Source of the DNA: Salmonella enterica subsp. arizonae | Lineage (GTDB): Bacteria; Pseudomonadota; Gammaproteobacteria; Enterobacterales; Enterobacteriaceae | Direction of reading: 5' to 3' | NCBI RefSeq assembly: GCF_008692845.1 | Contig: NZ_VXJW01000002.1 | Location: 372,001-436,000, forward strand | Length of the DNA: 64,000 bases | Part shown: positions 1-12,612 of the stretch, piece after piece | Layout of the letters: the number at the start of each line of letters is the position of its first letter | Position numbering within the stretch: the stretch's first letter is position 1 | Position numbers and translations under genes: made by a program | Notes under the pieces: generated by a model | Database searches by the model: none | Seen by the model: only the letters and a program-made list of their open reading frames with translations | What the model was told of the DNA's origin: nothing

Positions 1-1497
1 CCGCTGGCGGACGTTCAGCCAGGGATGCTGCTGCGGCTAACCACTGGCGATCGCGTACCGGTGGATGGCGAAATTACCCAGGGCGAAGCGTGGCTTGATG
101 AAGCCATGCTGACCGGCGAGCCTATTCCGCAGCAAAAAGACGAAGGCGACAGTGTTCATGCCGGCACCGTCGTACAGGACGGCAGTGTCCTGTTCCGCGC
201 CAGCGCGGTGGGCAGTCATACCACGCTGTCACGCATTATTCGAATGGTGCGCCAGGCACAAAGCAGTAAACCGGAAATAGGCCAACTGGCCGATAAAATC
301 TCTGCGATATTTGTCCCCGTGGTGGTAGTCATTGCGCTGATCAGCGCCGCTATCTGGTATTTCTTCGGTCCGGCGCCGCAAATTGTGTATACGCTGGTCA
401 TCGCCACAACCGTACTGATTATCGCCTGCCCCTGCGCATTAGGCCTGGCGACGCCAATGTCGATTATTTCCGGCGTAGGCCGCGCTGCCGAATTTGGCGT
501 GCTGGTACGCGACGCCGATGCCCTGCAACGCGCCAGTACGTTGGATACCCTCGTTTTTGACAAAACCGGGACGCTGACGGAAGGCAAGCCGCAAGTGGTA
601 GCGGTGAAAACCTTCAATGGCGTTGACGAAGCTCAGGCGTTACGCCTGGCAGCCGCGCTCGAACAAGGGTCCAGCCACCCGCTGGCCCATGCGATTCTGG
701 AGAAAGCCGGCGACAATAAACTGCCGCAGGTTAACGGTTTCAGAACGCTGCGCGGGTTGGGCGTTAGCGGCGAAGCGGAAGGCCATCAACTGCTTCTGGG
801 GAACCAGGCGTTGCTGAATGAACAGCATGTCGCCTCGGATGACATGACGGCGGAAATCACCGCGCAGGCCTCGCAAGGCTCTACCCCGGTCCTGCTGGCG
901 ATTGACGGTAAAGCGGCGGCGTTGCTGGCGGTACGCGATCCGTTGCGTAACGATAGTATTGCCGCGCTTGAACGCCTGCATAACGCCGGATACCGTCTGG
1001 TAATGCTCACTGGGGATAACCCGACGACGGCTAACGCGATTGCCAAAGAAGCGGGCATTGATGAAGTCATTGCGGGCGTTCTGCCGGATGGCAAAGCCGA
1101 TGCGATTAAACGTCTGCAAAGCCAGGGTCGTCAGGTAGCGATGGTCGGCGATGGTATCAATGATGCGCCCGCGCTGGCACAGGCGGACGTCGGTATCGCG
1201 ATGGGCGGCGGCAGCGATGTGGCAATTGAAACTGCGGCGATTACGCTGATGCGCCATAGCCTGATGGGCGTGGCGGATGCGCTGGCCATTTCACGCGCGA
1301 CGTTGCGCAATATGAAGCAAAACCTGCTTGGCGCGTTTATCTACAACAGTATTGGTATTCCGGTAGCCGCCGGTATTCTGTGGCCGTTTACCGGTACCTT
1401 GTTAAACCCGGTGGTGGCGGGAGCGGCGATGGCGCTGTCTTCCATTACCGTCGTGAGCAATGCCAACCGGTTATTGCGCTTTAAACCGAAAGCGTAA
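1..1497 (+). CDS. copA: Copper-exporting P1B-type ATPase CopA, 5'-truncated by window edge
   Basis: This is the C-terminal part of a Cu(I)-exporting P-type ATPase of the inner membrane. The reading frame is open from base 1, so the start lies outside the window. The actuator TGE motif (AMLTGEP), the membrane CPC copper site (ACPCALG), the phosphorylated aspartate motif ([10 protein letters not shown]), the HP motif of the nucleotide-binding domain (SSHPLA) and the hinge motif ([10 protein letters not shown]) appear in the expected order. The N-terminal metal-binding domains are not in the window. A REP-like palindrome follows the stop. Sure of the family and, with the following gene order, of copA. 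Confidence 0.96.
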   Translation, partial: PLADVQPGMLLRLTTGDRVPVDGEITQGEAWLDEAMLTGEPIPQQKDEGDSVHAGTVVQDGSVLFRASAVGSHTTLSRIIRMVRQAQSSKPEIGQLADKISAIFVPVVVVIALISAAIWYFFGPAPQIVYTLVIATTVLIIACPCALGLATPMSIISGVGRAAEFGVLVRDADALQRASTLDTLVFDKTGTLTEGKPQVVAVKTFNGVDEAQALRLAAALEQGSSHPLAHAILEKAGDNKLPQVNGFRTLRGLGVSGEAEGHQLLLGNQALLNEQHVASDDMTAEITAQASQGSTPVLLAIDGKAAALLAVRDPLRNDSIAALERLHNAGYRLVMLTGDNPTTANAIAKEAGIDEVIAGVLPDGKADAIKRLQSQGRQVAMVGDGINDAPALAQADVGIAMGGGSDVAIETAAITLMRHSLMGVADALAISRATLRNMKQNLLGAFIYNSIGIPVAAGILWPFTGTLLNPVVAGAAMALSSITVVSNANRLLRFKPKA

Positions 1498-1535
1498 ACC
1501 GTTGCCAACTTACCCAGTCTGGCAGAATTTAACCA

Positions 1536-1570
1536 GGCCGGGTAAGACGCTTTCGCGTTACTATCCGGCC
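1536..1570. repeat. REP-like palindrome downstream of copA
   Basis: An imperfect inverted repeat (GGCCGGGTAAGACGC ... TATCCGGCC) of the enterobacterial REP type, followed by four T residues. It sits just after the copA stop and may stabilise or terminate the copA transcript. Confidence 0.7.
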
Positions 1571-1643
1571 TTTTCCCACCTCGCGAATTCATTGTATCTT
1601 CCAGGGCCACGCGCTAGCATGATGGTCTACTCAAGGAGGTCGT

Positions 1644-2438
1644 ATGGATCTGTTGTACCGGGTAAAAACGCTGTGGGCCGCATTGCGCGGCAATCATTAT
1701 ACCTGGCCCGCCATCGATATCTTTTTGCCTGGCAACCGTGATTTTCACCTCGTCGGCAGTATCCATATGGGCACGCGCGATATGGCCCCCCTCCCCGCCA
1801 GACTGCTTAAAAAGCTTAAACGCGCCGATGCGCTGATTGTCGAAGCCGATGTCTCCGGTCATGACACCCCGTTTGCCAGTCTGCCGACGTGTGCTGCGCT
1901 GGAGGAGCGCATCAGCGAGGAGCAGTTGCACAGTCTGCGAAAAATCGTCGAAGAGCTGGGCATTTCCCTGTCGCTGTTTTCCACTCAGCCGCTATGGCAA
2001 ATCGCCATGATTTTACAGGCAACTCAGGCGCAACAGTTAGGTTTACGCCCCGAATACGGAATCGATTATCAACTTTTACAGGCCGCGAAGCAGACGCAAA
2101 AACCGGTGATCGAACTGGAAGGCGTCGCCAGTCAGATTGCGCTTTTGTGTCAGTTACCGGATAACGGTCTGGCGCTGCTGGATGATACGCTGACGCACTG
2201 GCATACCAACGCCCGTCAGCTACAACAGATGATGAGTTGGTGGTTAAAAATGCCGCAGCAGCATGGCGATATCACCTTACCCAGAACGTTTAGCCAGTCA
2301 CTGTATGATGTGCTGATGCATCAGCGTAATCTTGCCTGGCGGGATCGACTTAACGCTATGCCGCCAGGGCAATATGTGGTCGCCGTTGGCGCACTCCATC
2401 TTTATGGGGAAGGAAATCTGCCGGAATTGATGCGTTAA
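1644..2438 (+). CDS. ybaP: TraB/GumN family protein YbaP
   Basis: A 264-residue protein of the TraB/GumN family, whose members resemble haem-binding or metallopeptidase-like proteins; the role of YbaP is not established. Two family motifs are visible: GSIHMG near residue 37 and GALHLYGE near the C-terminus. The start follows a very strong Shine-Dalgarno (AAGGAGGT). The stop codon overlaps the 3' poly-U end of the antisense sRNA ChiX, so the two transcripts converge. Confidence 0.9.
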   Translation: MDLLYRVKTLWAALRGNHYTWPAIDIFLPGNRDFHLVGSIHMGTRDMAPLPARLLKKLKRADALIVEADVSGHDTPFASLPTCAALEERISEEQLHSLRKIVEELGISLSLFSTQPLWQIAMILQATQAQQLGLRPEYGIDYQLLQAAKQTQKPVIELEGVASQIALLCQLPDNGLALLDDTLTHWHTNARQLQQMMSWWLKMPQQHGDITLPRTFSQSLYDVLMHQRNLAWRDRLNAMPPGQYVVAVGALHLYGEGNLPELMR

Positions 2439-2518
2439 AAAAATGGCCAATATCGCTATTGGCCCGTCAAAGAGGAATTTCATCGTTATTATTATCCCGA
2501 CGCTTTCGCTTCGGATCT
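2437..2518 (-). ncRNA. chiX: ChiX (SroB/MicM) Hfq-dependent small RNA
   Basis: Read on the minus strand, this about 82-nt stretch matches my recall of ChiX. It has a short 5' hairpin, an AU-rich ATAATAATA segment, the seed region GAAATTCCTCTTTGACGGGC and a terminator hairpin (TGGCCAATAGCGATATTGGCCA) ending in seven U. ChiX is known to repress the chitoporin mRNA chiP and the chb operon by base pairing with Hfq, and is itself destroyed by a chb decoy RNA. The 5' end was placed by the promoter below and by comparison with the 84-nt E. coli RNA, so it may be off by a few bases. Confidence 0.92.
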
Positions 2519-2522
2519 TCAG

Positions 2523-2552
2523 ATTGTCGCTCAAAGTTGCCGCAACTGCCAA
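2523..2552 (-). promoter_or_regulatory. Putative sigma70 promoter of chiX
   Basis: On the minus strand, TTGGCA (2547-2552) and GACAAT (2523-2528) are separated by 18 bp and end 4-5 bases before the inferred ChiX 5' end. ChiX is known to be abundant and constitutively made, which fits a good -35/-10 pair. Confidence 0.6.
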
Positions 2553-2606
2553 GACCTAATGCACAAGATTACACTATTTTTTAGTCCGCTTTCGGGCGTA
2601 TGCTGA

Positions 2607-3119
<513 letters not shown>

Positions 3120-3136
3120 GCCTGCGCGAAAAAGTT

Positions 3137-3169
3137 TTGCCGGATGGCAGCGCAAGTGCCATCCGGCAA
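3137..3169. repeat. REP palindrome between ybaK and ushA
   Basis: A 33-bp near-perfect inverted repeat with arms TTGCCGGATGGCA and TGCCATCCGGCAA, the classic REP sequence. It lies between convergent genes, where such elements often act as mRNA 3' stabilisers or bidirectional terminators. Confidence 0.9.
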
Positions 3170-3187
3170 TGATAGCTATCACTAGCG

Positions 3188-4840
3188 CTACAGCCAGCTC
3201 ACCTCGCCTTTTGGCGCAAAAGCCGCCGCATCCAACGGTGAATTTTGCTGAATAAACTCTTTCAGCACTTCCGCGTCAATAAACCCGGTATTCACGTATC
3301 CCGGTTTGTTATCAATGCGCGGATAACCATCGCCGCCCGTGGCGTTGAAACTCAGCGTCGCCATGCGGTAGGTTTTGGCCGGGTCAATGGGCTCGCCTTT
3401 GATTTTCAGGTCGGTAAGCTTGCCCTCTTTGGCGACAAAGCTCACATTAGCGAACTGTGGATAGGCGCCGGAGTCCGGTTTCATCTGCGCCACGGCGGTG
3501 AGATAATCAATCACCTCTTTGCCGCTCATATCGGCATACACCACAATGTTGCCGAACGGCTGCACTCTGAGCACGCTTTTATAGGTAATATCTCCCGACT
3601 CAATCGAGTCGCGAATACCGCCGCCGCTCATCACGCCAAAATCGGCGCCGGTGCGCGCGATCTGCGCGGCCAGAATCACTCGTCCCATATTGGTCTGGAC
3701 AAATCTGACCTTGCTGCGATCGCCTTCAAGAAGGCCATTCACGCTACCGATTTTCACCTCCAGTTGCGCTTTACCTTTATTCTGGAACGGCGTTAATAAC
3801 GAGAGCATTTGCGGATTTTCTGCGATTTCCGGCGTGTAAAGTACGCGCTCGCTTTTCCCGTTATCCCAGGTCACTTTTTTCTTGAGATTCACCGGAATGA
3901 GCTGGTAGTTGACCATTTTCATTTCGCCGTTACGGAATTCGAAATCCGCACGGCCTACATATTTACCCCACTCATGCGCCTGCACGATCCAGATACCGTT
4001 TTGCTTATCCGGCGCGCAGGGCGTTCCCGGTACGTAATTCACCTGTTTTTTATTTTCCGACGCCATGCATACCGGATCCTGTGAGTGACCGCCCACAATC
4101 ATTGCCAGCGAACCGGCAGGCAAACTGCGCGCCATCTCTACATCGCCAGGCGCATTCGAACCGTGATCGCCGTTGTCATAATGCCCCATATGCGTGGCCG
4201 CGATAATCACGTCCGGTTTTTCATTCATATTAAGTTCCTGAATCACAACTTTTGCTTCTTCAGCAGGTTTACGAAACTCAATATCGGTAAAATATTCCGG
4301 GTTGCCTATTTTCGCCGTGTCATCGGTAGTTAAGCCGATCACCGCGATTTTTATATCCTGTCTTGTAAAAATAGCCCACGGTTTAAACAGACGCTCGCCG
4401 GTACTTTTTTGATAAATATTGGCGGAGAGAAAAGGAAACTTCGCCCACTTTTCCTGCTGGCGCAATACGGTGAGCGGGTTATCAAATTCATGATTACCGA
4501 CGGCCATAGCGTCGTAGCCAATCAGATTCATCCCGCGGAAATCGGGCTCCGCATCCTGGAGATCGGACTCCGGCACACCAGTATTAATGTCGCCGCCGGA
4601 TAACAACAGGACGCTTCCCCCCTCTTGCGCCACCTCTTTACGGATACTGTCTACCAGCGTTTTTTGCGCCGCCAGACCATATTCGCCATATTCGCTGCGC
4701 CAGAAGTGACCGTGGTGATCGTTGGTATGCAGGATAGTAATTTTATAGGTCTTATCCTTTTCATAAGCCTGTACAGACTGGCTCACCAGCGCGAACGCCG
4801 CCAGTAACGCCAGCGCCACACCCCGTTTCAAAAATTTCAT
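3188..4840 (-). CDS. ushA: Periplasmic UDP-sugar hydrolase / 5'-nucleotidase UshA
   Basis: A 550-residue precursor with a Sec signal peptide ending near VQA-YEKD (about residue 25). The metallophosphoesterase domain shows the metal ligands in HTNDHHGH (about 38-45), SGGDINTG (81-88) and GNHEF (115-119), and a C-terminal 5'-nucleotidase substrate domain follows. It degrades UDP-glucose and nucleotides in the periplasm. Residue 139 is serine (FPFLSANIY), as in active E. coli UshA. From memory, the cryptic allele of S. Typhimurium carries tyrosine there, so this copy is probably functional. It is divergent from fsr. Confidence 0.97.
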   Translation of the reverse strand: MKFLKRGVALALLAAFALVSQSVQAYEKDKTYKITILHTNDHHGHFWRSEYGEYGLAAQKTLVDSIRKEVAQEGGSVLLLSGGDINTGVPESDLQDAEPDFRGMNLIGYDAMAVGNHEFDNPLTVLRQQEKWAKFPFLSANIYQKSTGERLFKPWAIFTRQDIKIAVIGLTTDDTAKIGNPEYFTDIEFRKPAEEAKVVIQELNMNEKPDVIIAATHMGHYDNGDHGSNAPGDVEMARSLPAGSLAMIVGGHSQDPVCMASENKKQVNYVPGTPCAPDKQNGIWIVQAHEWGKYVGRADFEFRNGEMKMVNYQLIPVNLKKKVTWDNGKSERVLYTPEIAENPQMLSLLTPFQNKGKAQLEVKIGSVNGLLEGDRSKVRFVQTNMGRVILAAQIARTGADFGVMSGGGIRDSIESGDITYKSVLRVQPFGNIVVYADMSGKEVIDYLTAVAQMKPDSGAYPQFANVSFVAKEGKLTDLKIKGEPIDPAKTYRMATLSFNATGGDGYPRIDNKPGYVNTGFIDAEVLKEFIQQNSPLDAAAFAPKGEVSWL

Positions 4841-5011
4841 GTTTCTCTCCCTGACTCAATATCAACCGCAGAAATTACCTTTCCTTGCAATAATAGACAA
4901 ATATGTTTTCAGAATTGAGACTTCCTTCAAACACATTTCACAGGTATGTTAGTCTGGTAATAATTAACATCATGTTATATCCAACATCGCATAAAATTTA
5001 AGTGACTTTCT

Positions 5012-6232
5012 ATGGCCATGAGTGAACCACCCCAGCCGTTAGCCAGCGCGCCCGTAACGGCCGCTAAAGCACGTACGTCGTTTGGTATTTTGGGCGCGAT
5101 TAGTCTTTCCCATCTGCTGAACGATATGATCCAGTCGCTAATCTTAGCCATTTATCCCCTGTTACAGGCGGAGTTCTCGCTGAGCTTCGTTCAGATAGGC
5201 TTGATCACCCTGACGTTCCAGCTCGCCTCATCGCTGTTGCAACCGGTCGTCGGCTACTGGACGGATAAATATCCCATGCCGTGGTCGCTGCCTGTCGGCA
5301 TGTGTTTTACCCTGAGCGGGCTGGTACTGCTGGCAATGGCGGGAAGTTTTGGCGGCGTATTGCTCGCTGCGGCGCTGGTGGGTACCGGCTCGTCCGTTTT
5401 TCACCCGGAATCGTCCCGCGTGGCGCGTATGGCCTCTGGCGGACGTCATGGTCTGGCGCAGTCTATCTTCCAGGTCGGCGGTAACTTCGGCAGTTCATTG
5501 GGTCCGCTGCTGGCTGCCGTGATTATCGCGCCCTATGGCAAAGGGAATGTCGCCTGGTTTGTGCTGGCCGCGCTGCTGGCGATCGTGGTGCTGGCGCAGA
5601 TCAGCCGCTGGTATGCAGCCCAGCACCGGATAGCGAAAGGCAAGCCAAAAGCGATAATCGCTAACCCGCTGCCGCGCAATAAAGTCGTACTGGCCGTAAG
5701 CGTGTTATTGCTGCTCATTTTCTCGAAATATTTTTATATGGCGAGCATCAGTAGCTACTACACCTTTTATCTGATGCAAAAATTCGGATTATCAATACAA
5801 AACGCGCAGCTCCATCTGTTTGCCTTCCTGTTTGCGGTGGCTGCCGGGACGGTAATCGGCGGGCCGGTGGGCGATAAAATCGGCAGAAAATATGTGATTT
5901 GGGGCTCTATTCTCGGCGTCGCGCCATTTACCCTTGTTTTACCCTACGCCACGCTGTACTGGACGGGGATTTTAACGGTGATTATCGGCTTTATTCTCGC
6001 GTCGGCGTTTTCCGCCATTCTGGTGTATGCCCAGGAGCTGCTGCCAGGACGCATCGGTATGGTTTCCGGCCTGTTTTTCGGGTTTGCCTTCGGGATGGGA
6101 GGCCTGGGCGCAGCGGTGCTGGGGCTGATTGCCGACCATACCAGTATCTATTTAGTTTATAAAATCTGTGCTTTCCTGCCGCTTCTGGGGATACTAACCA
6201 TATTCTTACCTGATAATCGACATAAAGCCTGA
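5012..6232 (+). CDS. fsr: MFS efflux transporter Fsr (fosmidomycin resistance)
   Basis: A 406-residue inner-membrane protein of the major facilitator superfamily with about 12 hydrophobic segments. It corresponds to Fsr, the proton-driven exporter that gives fosmidomycin resistance when overexpressed. The MFS loop 2-3 region reads VGYWTDKYPMPW, and a related GxxxDxxGRK signature (GGPVGDKIGRKY) appears at the start of the second half, about residue 283. Two start codons are close (MAMSEPP); the first is used here. The 170-bp gap to ushA must hold both divergent promoters. Confidence 0.95.
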   Translation: MAMSEPPQPLASAPVTAAKARTSFGILGAISLSHLLNDMIQSLILAIYPLLQAEFSLSFVQIGLITLTFQLASSLLQPVVGYWTDKYPMPWSLPVGMCFTLSGLVLLAMAGSFGGVLLAAALVGTGSSVFHPESSRVARMASGGRHGLAQSIFQVGGNFGSSLGPLLAAVIIAPYGKGNVAWFVLAALLAIVVLAQISRWYAAQHRIAKGKPKAIIANPLPRNKVVLAVSVLLLLIFSKYFYMASISSYYTFYLMQKFGLSIQNAQLHLFAFLFAVAAGTVIGGPVGDKIGRKYVIWGSILGVAPFTLVLPYATLYWTGILTVIIGFILASAFSAILVYAQELLPGRIGMVSGLFFGFAFGMGGLGAAVLGLIADHTSIYLVYKICAFLPLLGILTIFLPDNRHKA

Positions 6233-6446
6233 TCTCATGGCGGTTAAAATTATGCTTTAGCCGCCTGTCTATCCCGATACCGTCACACTTTGCCTATCCC
6301 AGACTTGTTAGTTTTCCGATCCGTGCTCTTTTTACCGCTAAATCCCATTTTCCTATAAAACTCAACCATTTTTTATAAACATCGTGATTGAAATTGTCAT
6401 AAACTATTACCCGGAGTTTTGGAATCCAGCAACCAAAGGAGACGGA

Positions 6447-8123
6447 ATGCATCACGCCACCCCGCTTATCACCACCATTGTCGGCGGCCTTGTGCTCGCT
6501 TTTATTCTCGGCATGATTGCCAACAAATTGCGTATTTCTCCACTGGTGGGATATCTGTTAGCGGGCGTTCTGGCTGGGCCGTTTACACCGGGTTTTGTTG
6601 CGGATACCAAACTGGCGCCGGAACTGGCGGAGCTCGGCGTTATTCTATTGATGTTCGGCGTCGGTCTGCATTTTTCGCTGAAGGATTTGATGGCGGTAAA
6701 GTCTATCGCCATTCCCGGCGCCGTCGCCCAGATAGCCGTGGCGACGTTGCTGGGTATGGCGCTTTCCGCCGTGCTGGGATGGTCATTAATGACCGGCATC
6801 GTCTTTGGGCTCTGTCTGTCTACTGCCAGTACCGTCGTCCTGCTGCGCGCGCTTGAGGAGCGACAACTCCTTGATAGCCAGCGCGGACAAATCGCCATCG
6901 GCTGGCTGATTGTCGAAGATCTGGTGATGGTGCTGACGCTGGTCTTAATGCCCGCCGTCGCCGGCATGGTGGAAAAAGGCGATGTCGGCATAGCCTCGCT
7001 GGCGGTCGATATGGGCATGACTATTGGTAAAGTGGTGGCGTTTATCGCCATCATGATGTTGATCGGACGCCGCCTGGTGCCGTGGATTATGGCCCGCAGC
7101 GCCGCCACCGGCTCACGCGAATTATTTACCCTTTCCGTACTGGCGCTGGCGTTAGGCATTGCGTTTGGCGCGGTAGAACTGTTTGACGTCTCCTTTGCGT
7201 TGGGCGCATTCTTCGCTGGAATGGTGCTTAATGAGTCGGAGCTTAGTCACCGGGCGGCACACGATACGTTGCCGCTGCGCGACGCATTTGCCGTCCTGTT
7301 TTTTGTTTCCGTCGGCATGTTGTTCGATCCGTTAATTTTGATCCAACAACCGCTGGCAGTGCTGGCGACGCTTGCTATTATCATCTTTGGTAAATCGATC
7401 GCCGCATTTTTCCTGGTGCGTTTGTTCGGTCACTCGCCGCGAACCGCGCTGACCATTGCCGCCAGCCTGGCGCAAATCGGCGAGTTCGCCTTTATTCTCG
7501 CCGGACTCGGCATGGCGCTCAACCTGCTGCCGCAAGCGGGACAGAACCTGGTGCTGGCAGGCGCTATTTTGTCGATTATGCTTAATCCCGTAGTGTTTAC
7601 CCTGCTGGAGAAGTATCTGGCGAAAACCGAAACGCTGGAGGAGCAGACGCTGGAAGAGGCTATCGAAGAAGAGAAGCAAATTCCGGTGGATATCTGTAAT
7701 CATGCCCTGCTGGTAGGTTTTGGCCGTGTCGGCAGTCTGCTGGGGGAAAAATTACTGGCGGCGGGTATTCCGCTGGTGGTTATCGAAACGTCCCGTACCC
7801 GCGTGGATGAACTGCGCGAACGCGGAATTCGCGCCGTGCTGGGCAATGCCGCTAACGAAGAGATCATGAATCTGGCGCATCTGGACTGCGCTCGCTGGCT
7901 GCTGTTGACCATCCCCAACGGTTACGAAGCCGGTGAGATCGTCGCCTCGGCGCGGGAAAAATGTCCGGGGATTGAAATTATCGCCAGAGCGCATTACGAC
8001 GATGAAGTCAATTACATCACCGAGCGTGGGGCGAATCAGGTGGTAATGGGCGAGCGAGAGATCGCCAGGGCGATGCTGGAACTTCTTGAAACGCCGCCAG
8101 CGGGTAATATGGCGCCGGGCTAA
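6447..8123 (+). CDS. ybaL: CPA2-family cation/proton antiporter YbaL (KefC-like)
   Basis: A 558-residue protein with an N-terminal Na+/H+ exchanger domain (about residues 5-380, roughly 12 membrane spans). A charged linker follows (ETLEEQTLEEAIEEEKQ), then a cytoplasmic RCK_N/TrkA-N Rossmann domain with the nucleotide loop GFGRVGSLLGEKL (about 424-436). By family it is a KefC-like K+ efflux system; its physiological role is unclear. The start at 6447 (MHHATPLITTIVGG, preceded by AAAGGAGACGGA) gives the usual family length; an upstream in-frame start would add 21 residues without a better ribosome site. Confidence 0.95.
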   Translation: MHHATPLITTIVGGLVLAFILGMIANKLRISPLVGYLLAGVLAGPFTPGFVADTKLAPELAELGVILLMFGVGLHFSLKDLMAVKSIAIPGAVAQIAVATLLGMALSAVLGWSLMTGIVFGLCLSTASTVVLLRALEERQLLDSQRGQIAIGWLIVEDLVMVLTLVLMPAVAGMVEKGDVGIASLAVDMGMTIGKVVAFIAIMMLIGRRLVPWIMARSAATGSRELFTLSVLALALGIAFGAVELFDVSFALGAFFAGMVLNESELSHRAAHDTLPLRDAFAVLFFVSVGMLFDPLILIQQPLAVLATLAIIIFGKSIAAFFLVRLFGHSPRTALTIAASLAQIGEFAFILAGLGMALNLLPQAGQNLVLAGAILSIMLNPVVFTLLEKYLAKTETLEEQTLEEAIEEEKQIPVDICNHALLVGFGRVGSLLGEKLLAAGIPLVVIETSRTRVDELRERGIRAVLGNAANEEIMNLAHLDCARWLLLTIPNGYEAGEIVASAREKCPGIEIIARAHYDDEVNYITERGANQVVMGEREIARAMLELLETPPAGNMAPG

Positions 8124-8129
8124 TCCTGT

Positions 8130-8212
8130 CGCCGGATGGTGGAAAACGCATTATCTGGATTATATATTGCCGGGTTCTCCGTAGGCCCGATAACCACAGC
8201 GCCATCGGGCAA
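8130..8212. repeat. REP/BIME-like element between ybaL and gsk
   Basis: Degenerate REP units (GCCGGATGG ... TTGCCGGG ... GCCCGATAA ... GCCATCGGGCAA) in both orientations lie between the convergent genes ybaL and gsk. Confidence 0.65.
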
Positions 8213-8218
8213 CGCAGA

Positions 8219-9523
8219 TTAGCGCTCCCAGTACGACTCTTCCAGACTATCCTCACGCTCCGGCAGCCCGCGCGTCAGACGCGGAGAGTGCTGGTTCAGC
8301 ACCTGATAACTGACACGGTTAGCATATTTACACACCTGCGCCAGCGATGAGTAGGTCAGCCAAGTGAATTTGTGCTTACTGGAATTCGGCACGTTGGTAC
8401 GATGGTAACTGTTCGCCGTAATATCGTGCAACAGCGCCGCCAGCGCGCCATCTCCCGCGCCGTTGGTGTTCATGATTTTTTCCGGCCCGCCCATATACGG
8501 CGCAATATGCGAATAAATGCGCAGCGGGTTCATACAATCTTTATGGCGCATCGCCCGGCTAAATTCATACTGGTTAAATTCAGCGATAGCCCCCGGCAGC
8601 AACGGATGCTGGGTTTTACGTTTTGCTTCCTCTTCGGTGAAGCCTGCCATATATAACCCTATCGGCCCGGCGGTGCATAACACCAGATCGACCCAGTCCA
8701 GCGCCTTATCCGCCGCCAGCAGCGGATCGTTTTCGCCGGTCAGCGCTTCCGCTTCTTCTTCATTCATTGCCAGAATCGAGACATTCTCTTTGAGAAACGC
8801 CTGCCACCACTGCGGATTATCGGCGATCACAAATTTGGTTCCCAGCGTCATGACAACCGGCACGTTATGCTTTTTCGCGTATTCGATCGCTTTCATCGTC
8901 GCGTCAGGCATCGGTTCGCCAGGCTTACAGCGCACCAGATATGAGGTCAACACCAGCGCGGAGGCGCCAGCGATCACCGCTTCCGGAATACTTTCCGCCC
9001 GTAGCTGATTCATGTGGCCGGGGCTGATAGCGAAAGTACGCTCGCCGGATTCGCCAATCAGCGTGAAACAGCGGCCAATCGGGCCATCTACCGCTTGCAG
9101 ATAATTCAGGTCGGTACGGCTGGAAGTATTACACAGGTAGCGATAAGCGTAGCTGCCAATCTCAATATTGCTGCACATCACGCCCAGTAACACCGAACGG
9201 TCATCCGCCAGTACCGAGTAATTATGCATCGTATTGCCTATGGTGCCGCCAGCAAACTGATGGGTGATCAGATTTTCCCGCGTCAGTTCCTGATACAGCT
9301 TCTCCGCCACCTCGTCTTCTATCACCAGAGAATGCCCGGCGCTTAATCCATAGCGTGTAATAAAATCGTCATCCACTTTCGCCTCAATATCCACCAACGT
9401 CTGGTCGATACCGACGACCCAGGAGGCGTTGGTTTCCTGTTCTGGCTGAATTTGTTGTAACAACGGGTCACGCGCATTGACGGGAAAATAGTGTTTGGAT
9501 TTACGTTTACCGGGAAATTTCAT
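8219..9523 (-). CDS. gsk: Inosine-guanosine kinase Gsk
   Basis: A 434-residue PfkB-family nucleoside kinase that phosphorylates inosine and guanosine with ATP in purine salvage. The C-terminal PfkB signature with the catalytic aspartate is NTNGAGDGALAALLHDI (about residues 350-366). The N-terminal glycine-rich region FAGGTIGNTMHNYSVL binds the nucleoside. The start MKFPGKRKSKHYFP at 9523 gives the exact length of the E. coli enzyme; longer in-frame starts are rejected. The gene is divergent from aes with about 150 bp between them. Confidence 0.96.
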   Translation of the reverse strand: MKFPGKRKSKHYFPVNARDPLLQQIQPEQETNASWVVGIDQTLVDIEAKVDDDFITRYGLSAGHSLVIEDEVAEKLYQELTRENLITHQFAGGTIGNTMHNYSVLADDRSVLLGVMCSNIEIGSYAYRYLCNTSSRTDLNYLQAVDGPIGRCFTLIGESGERTFAISPGHMNQLRAESIPEAVIAGASALVLTSYLVRCKPGEPMPDATMKAIEYAKKHNVPVVMTLGTKFVIADNPQWWQAFLKENVSILAMNEEEAEALTGENDPLLAADKALDWVDLVLCTAGPIGLYMAGFTEEEAKRKTQHPLLPGAIAEFNQYEFSRAMRHKDCMNPLRIYSHIAPYMGGPEKIMNTNGAGDGALAALLHDITANSYHRTNVPNSSKHKFTWLTYSSLAQVCKYANRVSYQVLNQHSPRLTRGLPEREDSLEESYWER

Positions 9524-9675
9524 GATTGTGCTTACGGATGAATAACGGAGCGCAGCATGGTAGCACATTCCCCCTGCTGCGCGCGACGGACGATGGCGTT
9601 TCAATATCAGACGACGAGATCGCAGTTTCTCCAGCCGCGTTTTTTACAATGGTTCACTTTCACAAGGAGCGTTTT

Positions 9676-11615
<1,940 letters not shown>

Positions 11616-11694
11616 TTATCTATTCAACTTATTGATAATTGTAGCGGAAATGCAAAAAAGAAAAACTAATTGCTGTGAGAGGCACAAAGCGATG

Positions 11695-11724
11695 TTGCCC
11701 GATGGCATTATGCTTATCGGGCAA
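11695..11724. repeat. Short REP-like palindrome between adk and hemH
   Basis: A 30-bp inverted repeat with arms TTGCCCGATGGCA and TTATCGGGCAA lies just downstream of the adk stop. It is probably a transcript-end stabiliser or weak terminator. Confidence 0.7.
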
Positions 11725-11732
11725 TTTACGGA

Positions 11733-12449
<717 letters not shown>

Positions 12450-12511
12450 TCAAGGAAGCAGCCCCGGGCTGAAACGGTTAACGATGGGAAAATTGAAAAT
12501 AAGGCGAGAAA

Positions 12512-12602
12512 ATGCCGGATGGCAGTGTAAACACCTTATCCGGCCTGGGATCAACGAGATGTTGTAGGCCGGATAAGACGCTTTAGCGTCGCCATCCGGC
12601 AT
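12512..12602. repeat. BIME (paired REP units) between htpG and adk
   Basis: Two inverted REP copies: ATGCCGGATGGCAGTG ... TTATCCGGC, then GGCCGGATAAGACGC ... GCCATCCGGCAT. They lie immediately after the htpG stop. BIMEs of this kind bind DNA gyrase and IHF and stabilise upstream mRNA. Confidence 0.9.
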
Positions 12603-12612
12603 CATAACGCTA

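Noticed and set aside
640-1257. 205-codon frame opposite copA
   Set aside because: Antisense shadow of the conserved CopA ATPase domain.
2298-2552. 84-codon frame covering chiX on the same strand
   Set aside because: It covers the sRNA promoter and terminator and runs into ybaP antisense; the sRNA explains the conservation.
3245-3796. 183-codon frame opposite ushA
   Set aside because: Antisense shadow of an intact, well-recognised gene.
12512-12602. Repeated palindromes as a CRISPR array
   Set aside because: They are REP/BIME units scattered singly or in pairs between genes, without regular spacers.
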